Shown in pieces: positions 40,673 through 48,576 of a stretch of DNA of 48,582 bases. Location: assembly GCA_934659425.1 (NCBI GenBank), contig CAKUHU010000009.1:1-48582 (forward strand), in the 5' to 3' direction. This stretch comes from an uncultured Oscillospiraceae bacterium. GTDB lineage: Bacteria; Bacillota; Clostridia; Oscillospirales; Oscillospiraceae. The notes below the pieces were generated by a model. The model was not told the origin of the DNA. It saw only the letters and a program-made list of their open reading frames with translations, and ran no database searches. Position 1 is the first letter of the stretch; every line of letters begins with the position of its first letter. The translations under genes and the position numbers were made by a program.

Positions 40673-42565
40673 ATGAAAAAAAACAAATATATTGAAGCGT
40701 TCTGTAATCCAGGGGCAATTTGGGCCCTGATTTGGGTATTCTTCCAGCTTTGGGTGGTAATTAGAGGCTCATACAGCGCCCTCATTATGCGCCCTATCCA
40801 TGTCTGCTTTGCTATGGGTTTGGTTTTCCTCACCTTTCCCACTTTCAAGAAGTATAAAGTTCCCAAAGGGCAAAAATATTTGCCCAAGTGGTATGAGTAT
40901 ATCTTTTTTGCCATCGTTGTCCTCTGCGGTATCTATATGATGATGAACGGTTCCCGCTATGACACCCGCATGGCCTTTGTGGATCCGCTCACTACTATGG
41001 ACTACGTGGTGGCCATTGCTATGCTGGTCTTGCTGATCGAATGCTGCCGCCGCGCTGTGAATCTGGCTTTAATGATCATTGTGCTGATTTTCGTTGCCTA
41101 TGGATTTTTTGGTGAGCTTATGCCAGGCATGTTGGCACATTCCAATATGTCTATCGCAAAATTCATTGAAGTGCAGATTTTCTCCACTTCCGGCGTGTTT
41201 GGTTCCCCTGTCAGCACTGCCTGCGGCACGGTGTTCTACTTCCTGCTGTTTGGCGCGTTCTTGACTGCTACCCCAGCGGGAAAGCTGTTCGTCAATATTT
41301 CCACCCTGCTTACCCGTAAAGCCAACGGCGGAGCCGGCAAAGCCACCATTGTGGCATCTGCTTTCTTTGGTATGATCTCTGGTAGCGCCCCCGGCAACGT
41401 GGCCTCCATTGGTACGATTATGTATGAGCCTATGAAGCAGCAGGGATTTGAGAACCGCTTTACCGGGAGTATTTTGGCCATTGGCGGCACTGCCGGCCAG
41501 CTGATCCCCCCTGTGATGGGTGCGGCTGCTTTCATTATGGTGGATATGACAGGCATCAGCTATTCCACCGTCATGCTGGCCGCTATTATCCCCTCCTTTA
41601 TCTTTTTGGCTGCTCTCTATTTCCTGGTGGATATGTATTCTAAAAAGAACCATTTGGCAAAACCGGAGATCGACGCGGATGAATGCCGCAAGGAGATCAA
41701 GAGCCATATCCATCTACTCCTCAGTGTTGTGGTTCTGGTTGTCTTCATTATCCGGGGCGGGTCTATGATGCGCTGCTGTACTTATGCTACGATTGTGCTT
41801 ATTGTCTTATGTATGATCCGGAAGGATACCCGAATCGGTTTGTTTGATCTACTCAAGGCGCTGGTTGCCACCGGAAAGCAGGCCGTTGTTGTCACCCTTC
41901 CATGCGCATTAGCTGGTATCATCGTAGGTCAGATCACTGCCACCGGACTTGGTATCCGCTTCTCCAGCATGATCAACGCTCTGGCCAGCAACAGCCTGCT
42001 GCTGGCCCTGGTGGCCACCATGCTGATGGCTTTAGTCTTGGGCATGGGTATGCCTACCAGTGCGGCGTACATTATGTCCGCCACCCTTCTGTGTCCCAGC
42101 ATCGTCAAACTGGGCGTGCCTATTTTGGCGGCTCACTTCTTCGTGTTCTACTTTGCTAACCTGTCTATGATTACGCCTCCTGTGGCGCTGTCCTCCTTTA
42201 CCGCTGCCGGCATTGTCAACGACAATATGTGGAAGCTGGGACTAAATGCGTTTAAGTACAGCTTTATCATCTTCCTTATCCCCTATACCTTTGTATACAG
42301 CCCTGCCATGCTGGGCGTTGGCACACCTTTGGAGATTATCCAAGTGACCATCACCTGCCTCATTGGTGCGTTTGGGTTGAGTATGTCGTTTATTGGACAT
42401 GGTATTGTACCGATAAACATAGGAGAACGCCTACTGGCCATCGTGGCAGCTCTGTGTCTGGTCATTCCGGAAACCGTCTCGGACATTGTGGGTATCGTAT
42501 TGATGGCCGCTCTGCTGGGCCTTCAGATCATGCGCAAAAAGAAGGCCACACCAGCCATCGGATAA
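40673..42565 (+). CDS. TRAP transporter fused permease (4TM + 12TM)
   Basis: This 630-residue integral membrane protein joins the small DctQ-like and large DctM-like TRAP subunits, as usual with TAXI binding proteins. The first ~150 residues form four helices. The large part has GSAPGNVASIGTIMYEPMKQ, FTGSILAIGGTAGQLIPPVM and GMGMPTSAAYIMSATLLCPS, which are the conserved DctM loops. Transport is driven by an ion gradient. AGGAACGA precedes ATG 40673. A terminator follows, so this is the last gene of the operon. Confidence 0.93.
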   Translation: MKKNKYIEAFCNPGAIWALIWVFFQLWVVIRGSYSALIMRPIHVCFAMGLVFLTFPTFKKYKVPKGQKYLPKWYEYIFFAIVVLCGIYMMMNGSRYDTRMAFVDPLTTMDYVVAIAMLVLLIECCRRAVNLALMIIVLIFVAYGFFGELMPGMLAHSNMSIAKFIEVQIFSTSGVFGSPVSTACGTVFYFLLFGAFLTATPAGKLFVNISTLLTRKANGGAGKATIVASAFFGMISGSAPGNVASIGTIMYEPMKQQGFENRFTGSILAIGGTAGQLIPPVMGAAAFIMVDMTGISYSTVMLAAIIPSFIFLAALYFLVDMYSKKNHLAKPEIDADECRKEIKSHIHLLLSVVVLVVFIIRGGSMMRCCTYATIVLIVLCMIRKDTRIGLFDLLKALVATGKQAVVVTLPCALAGIIVGQITATGLGIRFSSMINALASNSLLLALVATMLMALVLGMGMPTSAAYIMSATLLCPSIVKLGVPILAAHFFVFYFANLSMITPPVALSSFTAAGIVNDNMWKLGLNAFKYSFIIFLIPYTFVYSPAMLGVGTPLEIIQVTITCLIGAFGLSMSFIGHGIVPINIGERLLAIVAALCLVIPETVSDIVGIVLMAALLGLQIMRKKKATPAIG

Positions 42566-42583
42566 CAAAATTTCATTCACTAA

Positions 42584-42626
42584 AAACAGAGGACGGACGC
42601 TCCAAAGGTGTCCGCCCTCTGTTTTT
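42584..42626 (+). terminator. Terminator of the redox/TRAP operon
   Basis: An AACAGAGG-CGGAC stem with one internal mismatch (42584-42599 with 42610-42626) ends in TTTTTT. Confidence 0.9.
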
Positions 42627-42764
42627 TAGTTAAAAACCTCCCTGAGTTTTCCGGCAAATATGTTCTGATAGCTGTTTTGATTTCTATGAGCAGCTTCCCC
42701 TGGGCTATCGGAGGAGGCCGGGTCCACTGACGGCTTCTGCACGATTTCTGATCTATACGCAAAT

Positions 42765-42795
42765 AAAAAAGAGCCCGGCGGTCAAGCCGCCGGGC
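42765..42795 (-). terminator. Terminator overlapping the end of the GT2 gene
   Basis: On the minus strand GCCCGGCGG (42787-42795) pairs with CCGCCGGGC (42773-42781), then CTCTTTTTTATT follows. The 5' arm lies within the last codons of the glycosyltransferase gene. The spacer 42627-42764 holds nothing else recognisable. Confidence 0.88.
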
Positions 42796-44065
42796 CGATC
42801 TGAGCAAGAGATTTGTGCCGGATGGGTTTCCAATCTACCTTTTGGAACAAAGCCGCCACCGAGATAGGGATATAAGTAAGCATAAACAGGGGAAAGGTGA
42901 AGAGATACCCTAACTTTTGAACCGGGGTGGCCCGAATATACCGCCATTCGCTGACAACGGTGAGAAGTCCGTAGAGGAACATGCCCCGGTAGAAGGTCAG
43001 AAAGTCGGTGAACAAGAAATCGGCGGTCAGCTTAAGTACCCGCTCTATCACATAGACCGGGGCGGATAGGCATACCAGGGCCAACAGCCCTTGCAGAAGC
43101 GCTCCTAAAACGGCAAGCAGGATTCCCGGGGTGATGGTGAGCAGGACATCGTAGCAGCCCAGCCCTTGGCGGCCGCCCCGGAACACGCCCCGGAGCAGGG
43201 ATAGGCCGTATTTGCTGTCCACCTGATAGAAGCCCTTGGACCACCGGAGCCTTTGATCCCAAGACTGGCGGAAAGCGGTGGGCTGTTCGTCATAGATGAC
43301 CGCGCCGCCGCAATAGCCGATCCTCCGGCCCTCAGCGGCACACTCGGCGGAGAATTGGATATCCTCAGTTAAAAGGTGGTAGGGCCAGCCGCCCTTTTCT
43401 CGAATCAGATCGGCTGAGACCAGGAAGCCGGTGCCCGACACGGTGCAGTTGAGGCCCAGCGCCATCCGGGCGGCGTTGACAAACTGGGCCTCCCGCAGGA
43501 ACCAGATGGAGTAGCCCGCCGTGATCCAGTTTTGGCCGAAATTTTTGGAGTTTCGGTAGCTGGTGATAGCGGCAAAGCCGCCCCGGTCAAAGACGCGGTT
43601 CATTTCCGATACGAAGTTGGGGTCCACGATGTTGTCGGCATCAAAGATCAGGTAGGCCTCATATTGGTTGACCAGTCCGTCGCCGGCCATCTTCTTAAGT
43701 AGGTAGTCTAAGGCGTAACCCTTGCCCACCTCCGTGCGGTTAAAGCGCCGATAAACGGTGGCTCCGGCCGCCTGTGCCGCCTGAGCGGTCCCGTCGGTGC
43801 AGTTGTCGGCCACCACATAGATATCAAGAAGGTCAGATGGGTAGTTCTGCTGTTTTAGACTTTCAATGAGCTCCCCGATGACCCCCTCCTCATTCCGAGC
43901 AGAAATCAGGGCGGCATAGCGGTGCAGGCGGGAGGGCTGGCGTTTGTCCCGATACCGTCGCCGGATCAAGCCCAACACTAAGTAGGCCACTTGATAGAGA
44001 TAGAGCAGAGTGAGGGTCAGTCCAATGACCAGATGGAAGGTCTCTACAAAATGGATGAGTTTCAC
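42782..44065 (-). CDS. Membrane-embedded processive-type family 2 glycosyltransferase
   Basis: This 427-residue protein has an N-terminal helix (about 8-30), a GT-A domain and about four C-terminal helices. Visible motifs are AALISARNEEGVIGELIESL, VVADNCTDGT, LIFDADNIVD (DxD), TEDIQFSAECA and QRLRW (QxxRW). These are features of cellulose/hyaluronan-synthase-like enzymes that build and export polysaccharide or glycolipid. I choose GTG 44065, with GGGGGAAA upstream, over ATG 44110. The likely -10 box overlaps that ATG, so the transcript should start after it. The product is unknown. Confidence 0.88.
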   Translation of the reverse strand: MKLIHFVETFHLVIGLTLTLLYLYQVAYLVLGLIRRRYRDKRQPSRLHRYAALISARNEEGVIGELIESLKQQNYPSDLLDIYVVADNCTDGTAQAAQAAGATVYRRFNRTEVGKGYALDYLLKKMAGDGLVNQYEAYLIFDADNIVDPNFVSEMNRVFDRGGFAAITSYRNSKNFGQNWITAGYSIWFLREAQFVNAARMALGLNCTVSGTGFLVSADLIREKGGWPYHLLTEDIQFSAECAAEGRRIGYCGGAVIYDEQPTAFRQSWDQRLRWSKGFYQVDSKYGLSLLRGVFRGGRQGLGCYDVLLTITPGILLAVLGALLQGLLALVCLSAPVYVIERVLKLTADFLFTDFLTFYRGMFLYGLLTVVSEWRYIRATPVQKLGYLFTFPLFMLTYIPISVAALFQKVDWKPIRHKSLAQIGPAA

Positions 44066-44107
44066 CTGATTTCCCCCGTTTCCCGTAAGTTTGTCTTTTT
44101 TCCCTCC

Positions 44108-44135
44108 CATTCTACCACCGCTTTTTTTGTTTTCA
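44108..44135 (-). promoter_or_regulatory. Promoter of the membrane GT2 gene
   Basis: On the minus strand TTGAAA (44130-44135) and TAGAAT (44108-44113) are 16 bases apart. The -10 covers the annotated-looking ATG 44110, which supports the GTG start at 44065. Confidence 0.6.
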
Positions 44136-44208
44136 AGGGGGAAGGGAGAAATTTAAGGGAACGTTAAGAAAACCTTTTCCTTCTTTTCACAGACCTTTTA
44201 TTTTGGGT

Positions 44209-44241
44209 AAAAACTGGGCCGCTTCCTTGGGAAGCGGCCCA
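44209..44241 (-). terminator. Terminator of the LCP gene
   Basis: A 12-bp perfect stem (44215-44226 with 44230-44241) followed on the minus strand by GTTTTTACC, 25 bases past the LCP stop. Confidence 0.85.
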
Positions 44242-44266
44242 TTCTGTTTAGTTGTCTGAAAAGTCC

Positions 44267-45349
44267 TCAGCTGGCCTGGACCATCCGCACCATATCCGCT
44301 GTCACATCGGTGGTGTAGGGATTCAAGCATTGATTGATGATGGCCAGACTGCCCTCGATGTCCAGTTGGTAGACTGACGAGGTGCCCTGGTAGGTGACAC
44401 TGCCGTCTCCCGGCAGGGTGGCGGTGGTCAAATCATCGAAATCAAAGCCCAAGGCGGGTTCCATGAACCACAGCATGTTTCCCAAGGTCAAGTCGGTTTT
44501 CACATAGTGGGAGAAGATCTCCAGATAGCTCCCCACTTTCTGGGGGGTGGAGAGGACCTTCTTGGCGATGGTCTTTACCATCTCCTGCTGGGTGCGGGTG
44601 CGGCCAATGTCGGCGTCAGGATAGGCATCGTAGATGTTGTTGGGGTATTCGCCGACTCCGTCGGAGTTCTTGCGGCAGCGGACCACCTCTAAGGCTTGCT
44701 GGCCGGTGAGGTGCTGCATTCCGGGTTCAAAATGGATGTGGAGATTCTGGTCGGGGGCGTCATAGCTCATGTGGACGGGTACGTTGAAGTCCACGCCGCC
44801 CACCTCATCTACGATCTCCACGAAAATTTTCGTGTCCACCAGGATATAGTGATCAATGGGGATGCCCAGCACCTCACTGACGGCGTCCTTCAGCTCTTGG
44901 ATGCCCCCGTCGGGAGGGTAGGCCACGTTGCCGTTGGGATAGGCGGCGTTGATCTTATGATATTTCCATCCATCCCGGTCCACCAAGGTGTCCCGGGGGA
45001 CGGATACCAAGCCGATCTTCTGGTTAACGGTGTCATAGGTGCATACCATGATGGTGTCGGTGCTGCCGCTGACCTGGTCCTCGGCGGCCAGAAGGAAGGT
45101 CCAGGTGGAATCCTTGCGCTGGGGGCTTTGGCTTTCGTCGATATCCTGGGTCTCTGGATTGTCAGTGGCGGCGCTGCTGGGGCGGGAAGGTGCCTCAGCC
45201 GTGGCGGGCTGCCGGGAGGCCAGCTTATATGCGCACCAAAGTCCGACCACGATGGCGGAGAGCACCACCAAAGTCCGGTAAAGTCCCCTTCCGATCCGGC
45301 GGGGAAGGGACAGCTTCTTTTTCTTTTTCTGCATTCGTTTCGATGCCAC
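44267..45349 (-). CDS. LytR-CpsA-Psr (LCP) family cell-wall glycopolymer ligase
   Basis: This roughly 360-residue protein has a basic N-terminus (MQKKKKKLSLPRRIGRGLYR), one membrane helix, a Ser/Pro/Thr-rich linker and an extracellular LCP domain. Domain features are TDTIMVCTYDTVNQKIGLVS, VPRDTLVD, KINAAYPNG, DHYILVDTKIFVEIVDEVGG and IGRTRTQQEMV with the conserved Arg residues. LCP enzymes attach teichoic-acid-like or capsular polymers to peptidoglycan. The start is either GTG 45349 (AAAGGGG about ten bases upstream) or ATG 45334. Its promoter lies in a large palindrome. Confidence 0.92.
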   Translation of the reverse strand: MASKRMQKKKKKLSLPRRIGRGLYRTLVVLSAIVVGLWCAYKLASRQPATAEAPSRPSSAATDNPETQDIDESQSPQRKDSTWTFLLAAEDQVSGSTDTIMVCTYDTVNQKIGLVSVPRDTLVDRDGWKYHKINAAYPNGNVAYPPDGGIQELKDAVSEVLGIPIDHYILVDTKIFVEIVDEVGGVDFNVPVHMSYDAPDQNLHIHFEPGMQHLTGQQALEVVRCRKNSDGVGEYPNNIYDAYPDADIGRTRTQQEMVKTIAKKVLSTPQKVGSYLEIFSHYVKTDLTLGNMLWFMEPALGFDFDDLTTATLPGDGSVTYQGTSSVYQLDIEGSLAIINQCLNPYTTDVTADMVRMVQAS

Positions 45350-45435
45350 GCAGTGGGTTCCCCTTTCTCTCTTTGGCTCAGTATGGAAAGTATGCCCAGA
45401 ATAGAAGGGCAAAATATAGATAGTGGAAGGAAGCG

Positions 45436-45479
45436 GCCGCTATAATAGCCGCATGTACGCATGCGGCTATTATAGCGGC
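45436..45479. repeat. 44-base perfect palindrome over the LCP promoter
   Basis: Two 20-base arms (45436-45455 and 45460-45479) are exact inverted copies around TACG. Each arm contains a TATAAT. On the minus strand one of these is the -10 of the LCP promoter, so the palindrome spans the -10 and start site. On the plus strand it ends in TTTTT and could act as a terminator. Confidence 0.85.
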
Positions 45480-45497
45480 TTTTTGCCGGGGAGACAA
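45469..45497 (-). promoter_or_regulatory. Promoter of the LCP gene
   Basis: On the minus strand TTGTCT (45492-45497) and a perfect TATAAT (45469-45474) are 17 bases apart. The leader RNA would begin inside the palindrome. Confidence 0.65.
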
Positions 45498-45524
45498 GGA
45501 AGATGGCAAAAAAATAAAAAAATG

Positions 45525-45812
45525 TTATGTTTTGTCCTTTTGGCACAAAAGAGCCGCGGTGAGGGAATTGACCGCGCCCAACAGGTCTACCAAAAGCTGG
45601 CTTTGACATGAGAGCTGCTCCAATGCCTGAGTCATAGCTGCAGATGCATCCCCATTGGAGAACGCGGTGGGAGCCGGACTGTCCTGAGGGATGACATGGG
45701 GATAGCGGTGCATGGGCTCCTCCTCAACTGTCAGCTCCCGCTGAGCGGCCATTACTTTGGAGTGGGCCAGCGCGGCGGTCCGGTATGTATGGCTGTTGCG
45801 CCTTACCATCAT
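45525..45812 (-). CDS. Uncharacterised 95-residue protein
   Basis: The family was not recognised. The N-terminal part is basic and polar (MMVRRNSHTYRTAALAHSKV). The C-terminal third is an amphipathic helix-like stretch (MTQALEQLSCQSQLLVDLLG, then AVNSLTAALL). There is no signal peptide. A perfect AAGGAGGT lies eight bases before ATG 45812, so it is probably expressed. It is divergent from the ABC importer operon and upstream of the LCP gene on the same strand. No function is proposed. Confidence 0.7.
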   Translation of the reverse strand: MMVRRNSHTYRTAALAHSKVMAAQRELTVEEEPMHRYPHVIPQDSPAPTAFSNGDASAAMTQALEQLSCQSQLLVDLLGAVNSLTAALLCQKDKT

Positions 45813-45874
45813 AGAGAGATACCTCCTTTCTCGTATCTCATTCTATGCCGCGGCTCTGCGATGGGCACTGTACC

Positions 45875-45903
45875 TTGACAATATCCTACTGAAATACTAA
45901 AAT
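45875..45903 (+). promoter_or_regulatory. Promoter of the ABC importer operon
   Basis: TTGACA (45875-45880) and TAAAAT (45898-45903) are 17 bases apart. Only 41 bases separate it from the ATG, so there is no room for a riboswitch. Confidence 0.8.
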
Positions 45904-45944
45904 GATGACTTGATAAATGATCCAGAAGAAAGGAAGATCATCAT

Positions 45945-46994
45945 ATGAAATGGAATCGGATTGCAGCCCTGTGCCTGGGGCTGTCCTTATTGGCTGCCTG
46001 CTCCCCGAAGGAGCAGGAGGTCTCTCCCACCCCAGAGGCTACTGTCTCCCCTGCAGCGGAGAGCACGAATTTCCCCGCCGCCGGCGGGGAGGTCCGTGTG
46101 GCTATGCTGAAGGGCCCAACCGGATTGGGCGCTGCCAAGCTGATGGCGGACAGCGACGCGGGGGAGACGGAGAACCAGTACACCTTCTCCGTTCTGGCGG
46201 AGGCCACTGAGGCGGTGGCTGGACTGTCCCGGACAGAGGAGCCCTTTGACATCGCTGCCCTGCCCACCAATTTGGCCTCTACGCTCTACCATAAGCTGGA
46301 TGGCGGCGTGCAGCTGCTTGCCCTCAATACCCTGGGTGTGCTCTATATTTTGGAGGACGGAAACAGCGTCGACTCTCTGGCCGATTTGGAGGGGAAGACG
46401 ATACACGCCTATGGCCAGGGGGCAAACCCGGAGTTTGTGCTCAACTACCTCTTGGAGGAAAACGACCTGACTGCCGGAGAGGATGTGACCGTGCAGTGGT
46501 ACGCTACCACCGACGAGATCACCACGCTCATGGCCTCTGGTGAGATCACGCTGGCCATGTTGCCCGTCCCCGCTGCCACCACCGTTTTGATGCAGAACTC
46601 TGATGTCCGTGCCGCTGTCAGCCTGACCGAAGAGTGGGAGAATGCGGGGGCAGAGGGCGTGCTGACCATGGGCTGCGTGGTGGTCCGCACTGAATTTGCC
46701 CAGGAGCATCCGGAGACGGTGGACACCTTCCTGAAGGAGTACGGGGAGTCCATTGCCTATATGTCCGACAGCGACAATTTGGATGATGCCGCTGCCTTGG
46801 CGGAGACCTACGGGATCGTTCCCAAGGCGGCTGTGGCGAAGCGGGCCTTACCCGACGCCAACTTGTGCTTTATCACGGGAGACGATATGATGGAGGGCAT
46901 TCAAGGATATTATCAGGTGCTCTTTGCCGCAGATCCCGCCTCCATTGGCGGCTCCATCCCTGACGGGAAATTCTATTATATGTATAATGGCTAA
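45945..46994 (+). CDS. ABC importer substrate-binding lipoprotein (NMT1/SsuA-like)
   Basis: This 349-residue protein has the lipoprotein signal MKWNRIAALCLGLSLLAACS, a Pro/Thr/Glu linker and a type II periplasmic-binding fold. VRVAMLKGPTGLGAAKLMAD starts the domain, FDIAALPTNLASTLYHKL and LEGKTIHAYGQGANPEFVLN form the ligand cleft, and MGCVVVRTEFAQEHPETVDT is in the second lobe. Such proteins bind sulfonates, pyrimidine-type thiamine precursors, nitrate or taurine; the ligand cannot be read. AAAGGAAG precedes the ATG. It is the first gene of a compact three-gene importer. Confidence 0.9.
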   Translation: MKWNRIAALCLGLSLLAACSPKEQEVSPTPEATVSPAAESTNFPAAGGEVRVAMLKGPTGLGAAKLMADSDAGETENQYTFSVLAEATEAVAGLSRTEEPFDIAALPTNLASTLYHKLDGGVQLLALNTLGVLYILEDGNSVDSLADLEGKTIHAYGQGANPEFVLNYLLEENDLTAGEDVTVQWYATTDEITTLMASGEITLAMLPVPAATTVLMQNSDVRAAVSLTEEWENAGAEGVLTMGCVVVRTEFAQEHPETVDTFLKEYGESIAYMSDSDNLDDAAALAETYGIVPKAAVAKRALPDANLCFITGDDMMEGIQGYYQVLFAADPASIGGSIPDGKFYYMYNG

Positions 46995-46997
46995 CGG

Positions 46998-47744
46998 ATG
47001 AAAAAGAGATTGCTGCGGATGGGGGGGCCGCTGATATTTTGGCTGGCGGTATGGGCGCTGGCTGCCAGTGTAGTGGGGAAGGAGCTGCTTCTCCCCGGGC
47101 CGGCGGCAGTGGCCTGGACCTTGGCGGATCTGGCCATGAGCGGGGCCTTTTGGCGCTCTGCTCTCACCAGCCTGGCCCGCGTGACGGCAGGGTTTCTGAT
47201 GGGGGCTGCGGCGGGGACTGCGTTGGGGGCGGCGACTGCTGCCTTTCCGTGGTGTGAGCTGCTGGTTTCCCCTGCCCTCCGGGCGGTGCGGGCCGTGCCC
47301 GTAGTCTCTTTCATTTTGCTGCTTTTTTTCTGGCTGCCCACAGGGCAAGTGCCTGTAGCGGTGTCCGGGCTGATGGCCTTGCCCGTGGTATGGCGGGCCG
47401 CCCGGCAGGGCATTGCCGCTGTAGACCCGCAGCTCATAGAGCTGGGAAGAGCCTATCGACTGGGCAGGTGGAGGACCTTCCGGTTCATTTATCTGCCTGA
47501 TACCCTCCCCGCTCTGTCAGCCGGGTGGGAGACCGCCCTGGGACTGGCCTGGAAGTCCGGTGTGGCGGCAGAGGTATTATGTCAACCAAAATGGGCGGCA
47601 GGGACCGGACTGCAGACCTCCAAGGCCTATCTGGACTCCCCCAGCCTGTTCGCCTGGACAGCGGTCATCGTGGCCATGAGCCTTGTGATGGAGAGCCTTT
47701 TCAAGTGGCTGCTCCGCCGCTGGAGAGGGGGCGGCGACGGGTGA
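46998..47744 (+). CDS. ABC importer permease (SsuC/ThiX-like)
   Basis: This 248-residue integral membrane protein has about six helices. The conserved EAA loop that contacts the ATPase is seen as AAVDPQLIELGRAYRLGRWR followed by TFRFIYLPDTLP. LARVTAGFLMGAAAGTALGA and AVRAVPVVSFILLLFFW are typical of the NitT/TauT permease family. It starts three bases after the binding-protein stop and overlaps the ATPase gene (GTGA). Confidence 0.92.
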   Translation: MKKRLLRMGGPLIFWLAVWALAASVVGKELLLPGPAAVAWTLADLAMSGAFWRSALTSLARVTAGFLMGAAAGTALGAATAAFPWCELLVSPALRAVRAVPVVSFILLLFFWLPTGQVPVAVSGLMALPVVWRAARQGIAAVDPQLIELGRAYRLGRWRTFRFIYLPDTLPALSAGWETALGLAWKSGVAAEVLCQPKWAAGTGLQTSKAYLDSPSLFAWTAVIVAMSLVMESLFKWLLRRWRGGGDG

Positions 47745-48289
47745 TAGAGGTCAGAGATCTTACAGTCTGTTACGGCGACAGGGTCATATGGGACCATTTT
47801 ACCCTCTCCATTCCCGAAGTGGGAATGACTTTTCTCTCCGGCGCATCGGGGGTGGGAAAGACCACCCTCCTCCGGGTGCTGGCCGGGCTTTTGGTGCCGG
47901 AGAGGGGAGAGGTAAAGCTGCCGGGGCGGCCGGTGATGCTCTTTCAAGAGGACCGGCTGTTTCACCGCTGCATGGCCATACGTCAGGTGGAGGCGGTCCT
48001 GCCCTGGGACAGGAGCAGTGAGGCGAGACGGTGGCTGGAGCTGGTGGAGCTGGCTGACACAGATCAGCTGCCGGAAGAGCTCTCCGGCGGTATGGCCCGC
48101 CGGCTGGCGCTGGCCCGGGCGCTGGCGGTGGAGGGGGAGGTCTATTTGCTGGATGAGCCCTTTGCCGGAGTGGATTTGGAGCGGGCGGAGCGGATTCTCG
48201 GCCGTCTCCGGGCGCTAAAAAAGCCCATGCTTTTGACAGGCCACACGCCGGAGCTGGCGGAACTCTGCGACCGGGTCATACGGCTATAG
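47741..48289 (+). CDS. ABC importer ATP-binding protein (compact)
   Basis: This 182-residue ATPase has Walker A GASGVGKTT, a Q-loop (MLFQEDRLF), signature LSGGMARRLALARAL, Walker B VYLLDEPFAGVD and a switch His (LLTGHT). Start GTG 47741 overlaps the permease stop as GTGA, and the protein begins VIEVRDLTVCYGDRVIWDHF. It is about 50-70 residues shorter than typical NitT/TauT ATPases, with a trimmed helical part and no C-terminal extension, but all catalytic motifs are present. It powers the importer encoded by the two genes before it. Confidence 0.92.
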   Translation: MIEVRDLTVCYGDRVIWDHFTLSIPEVGMTFLSGASGVGKTTLLRVLAGLLVPERGEVKLPGRPVMLFQEDRLFHRCMAIRQVEAVLPWDRSSEARRWLELVELADTDQLPEELSGGMARRLALARALAVEGEVYLLDEPFAGVDLERAERILGRLRALKKPMLLTGHTPELAELCDRVIRL

Positions 48290-48327
48290 GGGTATCCCCT
48301 CAGAGAGGGAACGTCCAGATACGATTA

Positions 48328-48366
48328 TGCTCTCCATGGGCTTTTAGCCCATGGAGAGCATTTTTT
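48328..48366 (+). terminator. Terminator of the ABC importer operon
   Basis: A 14-bp perfect stem (48328-48341 with 48347-48360) followed by six T. Confidence 0.93.
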
Positions 48367-48540
48367 GAAGAGCGCTTGTCGGATTTGCAGACTTGCACCC
48401 AGCGGGCCAGTTTTTTAAGCTGCTGAGCATACTGACAGGCCGCATGAAAGAGAAGAAACCGCTCCTGCGGGGGTTTAGCGTTATCATCAGGCTTTGCCGG
48501 AAGGATGCTCCCGATAAGAAAACATCGTGAGGAAAGAGAG

Positions 48541-48576
48541 AACGGTATAGCTTCGGCTGTACCGTTTTCTCATTTT
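48541..48576. terminator. Hairpin with a TTCG tetraloop near the window end
   Basis: AACGGTATAGC pairs with GCTGTACCGTT (one G-U) around a TTCG loop, followed by TTCTCATTTTT. It may end a transcript from beyond the window. The 48367-48540 spacer holds no gene with a proper start. Confidence 0.6.

Noticed and set aside
48330..48530. Open minus-strand frame reading ERFLLFHAACQYAQQLKKLA
   Set aside because: It looks somewhat protein-like, but it has no start codon or ribosome site and runs into the ABC-operon terminator; at most a small remnant.
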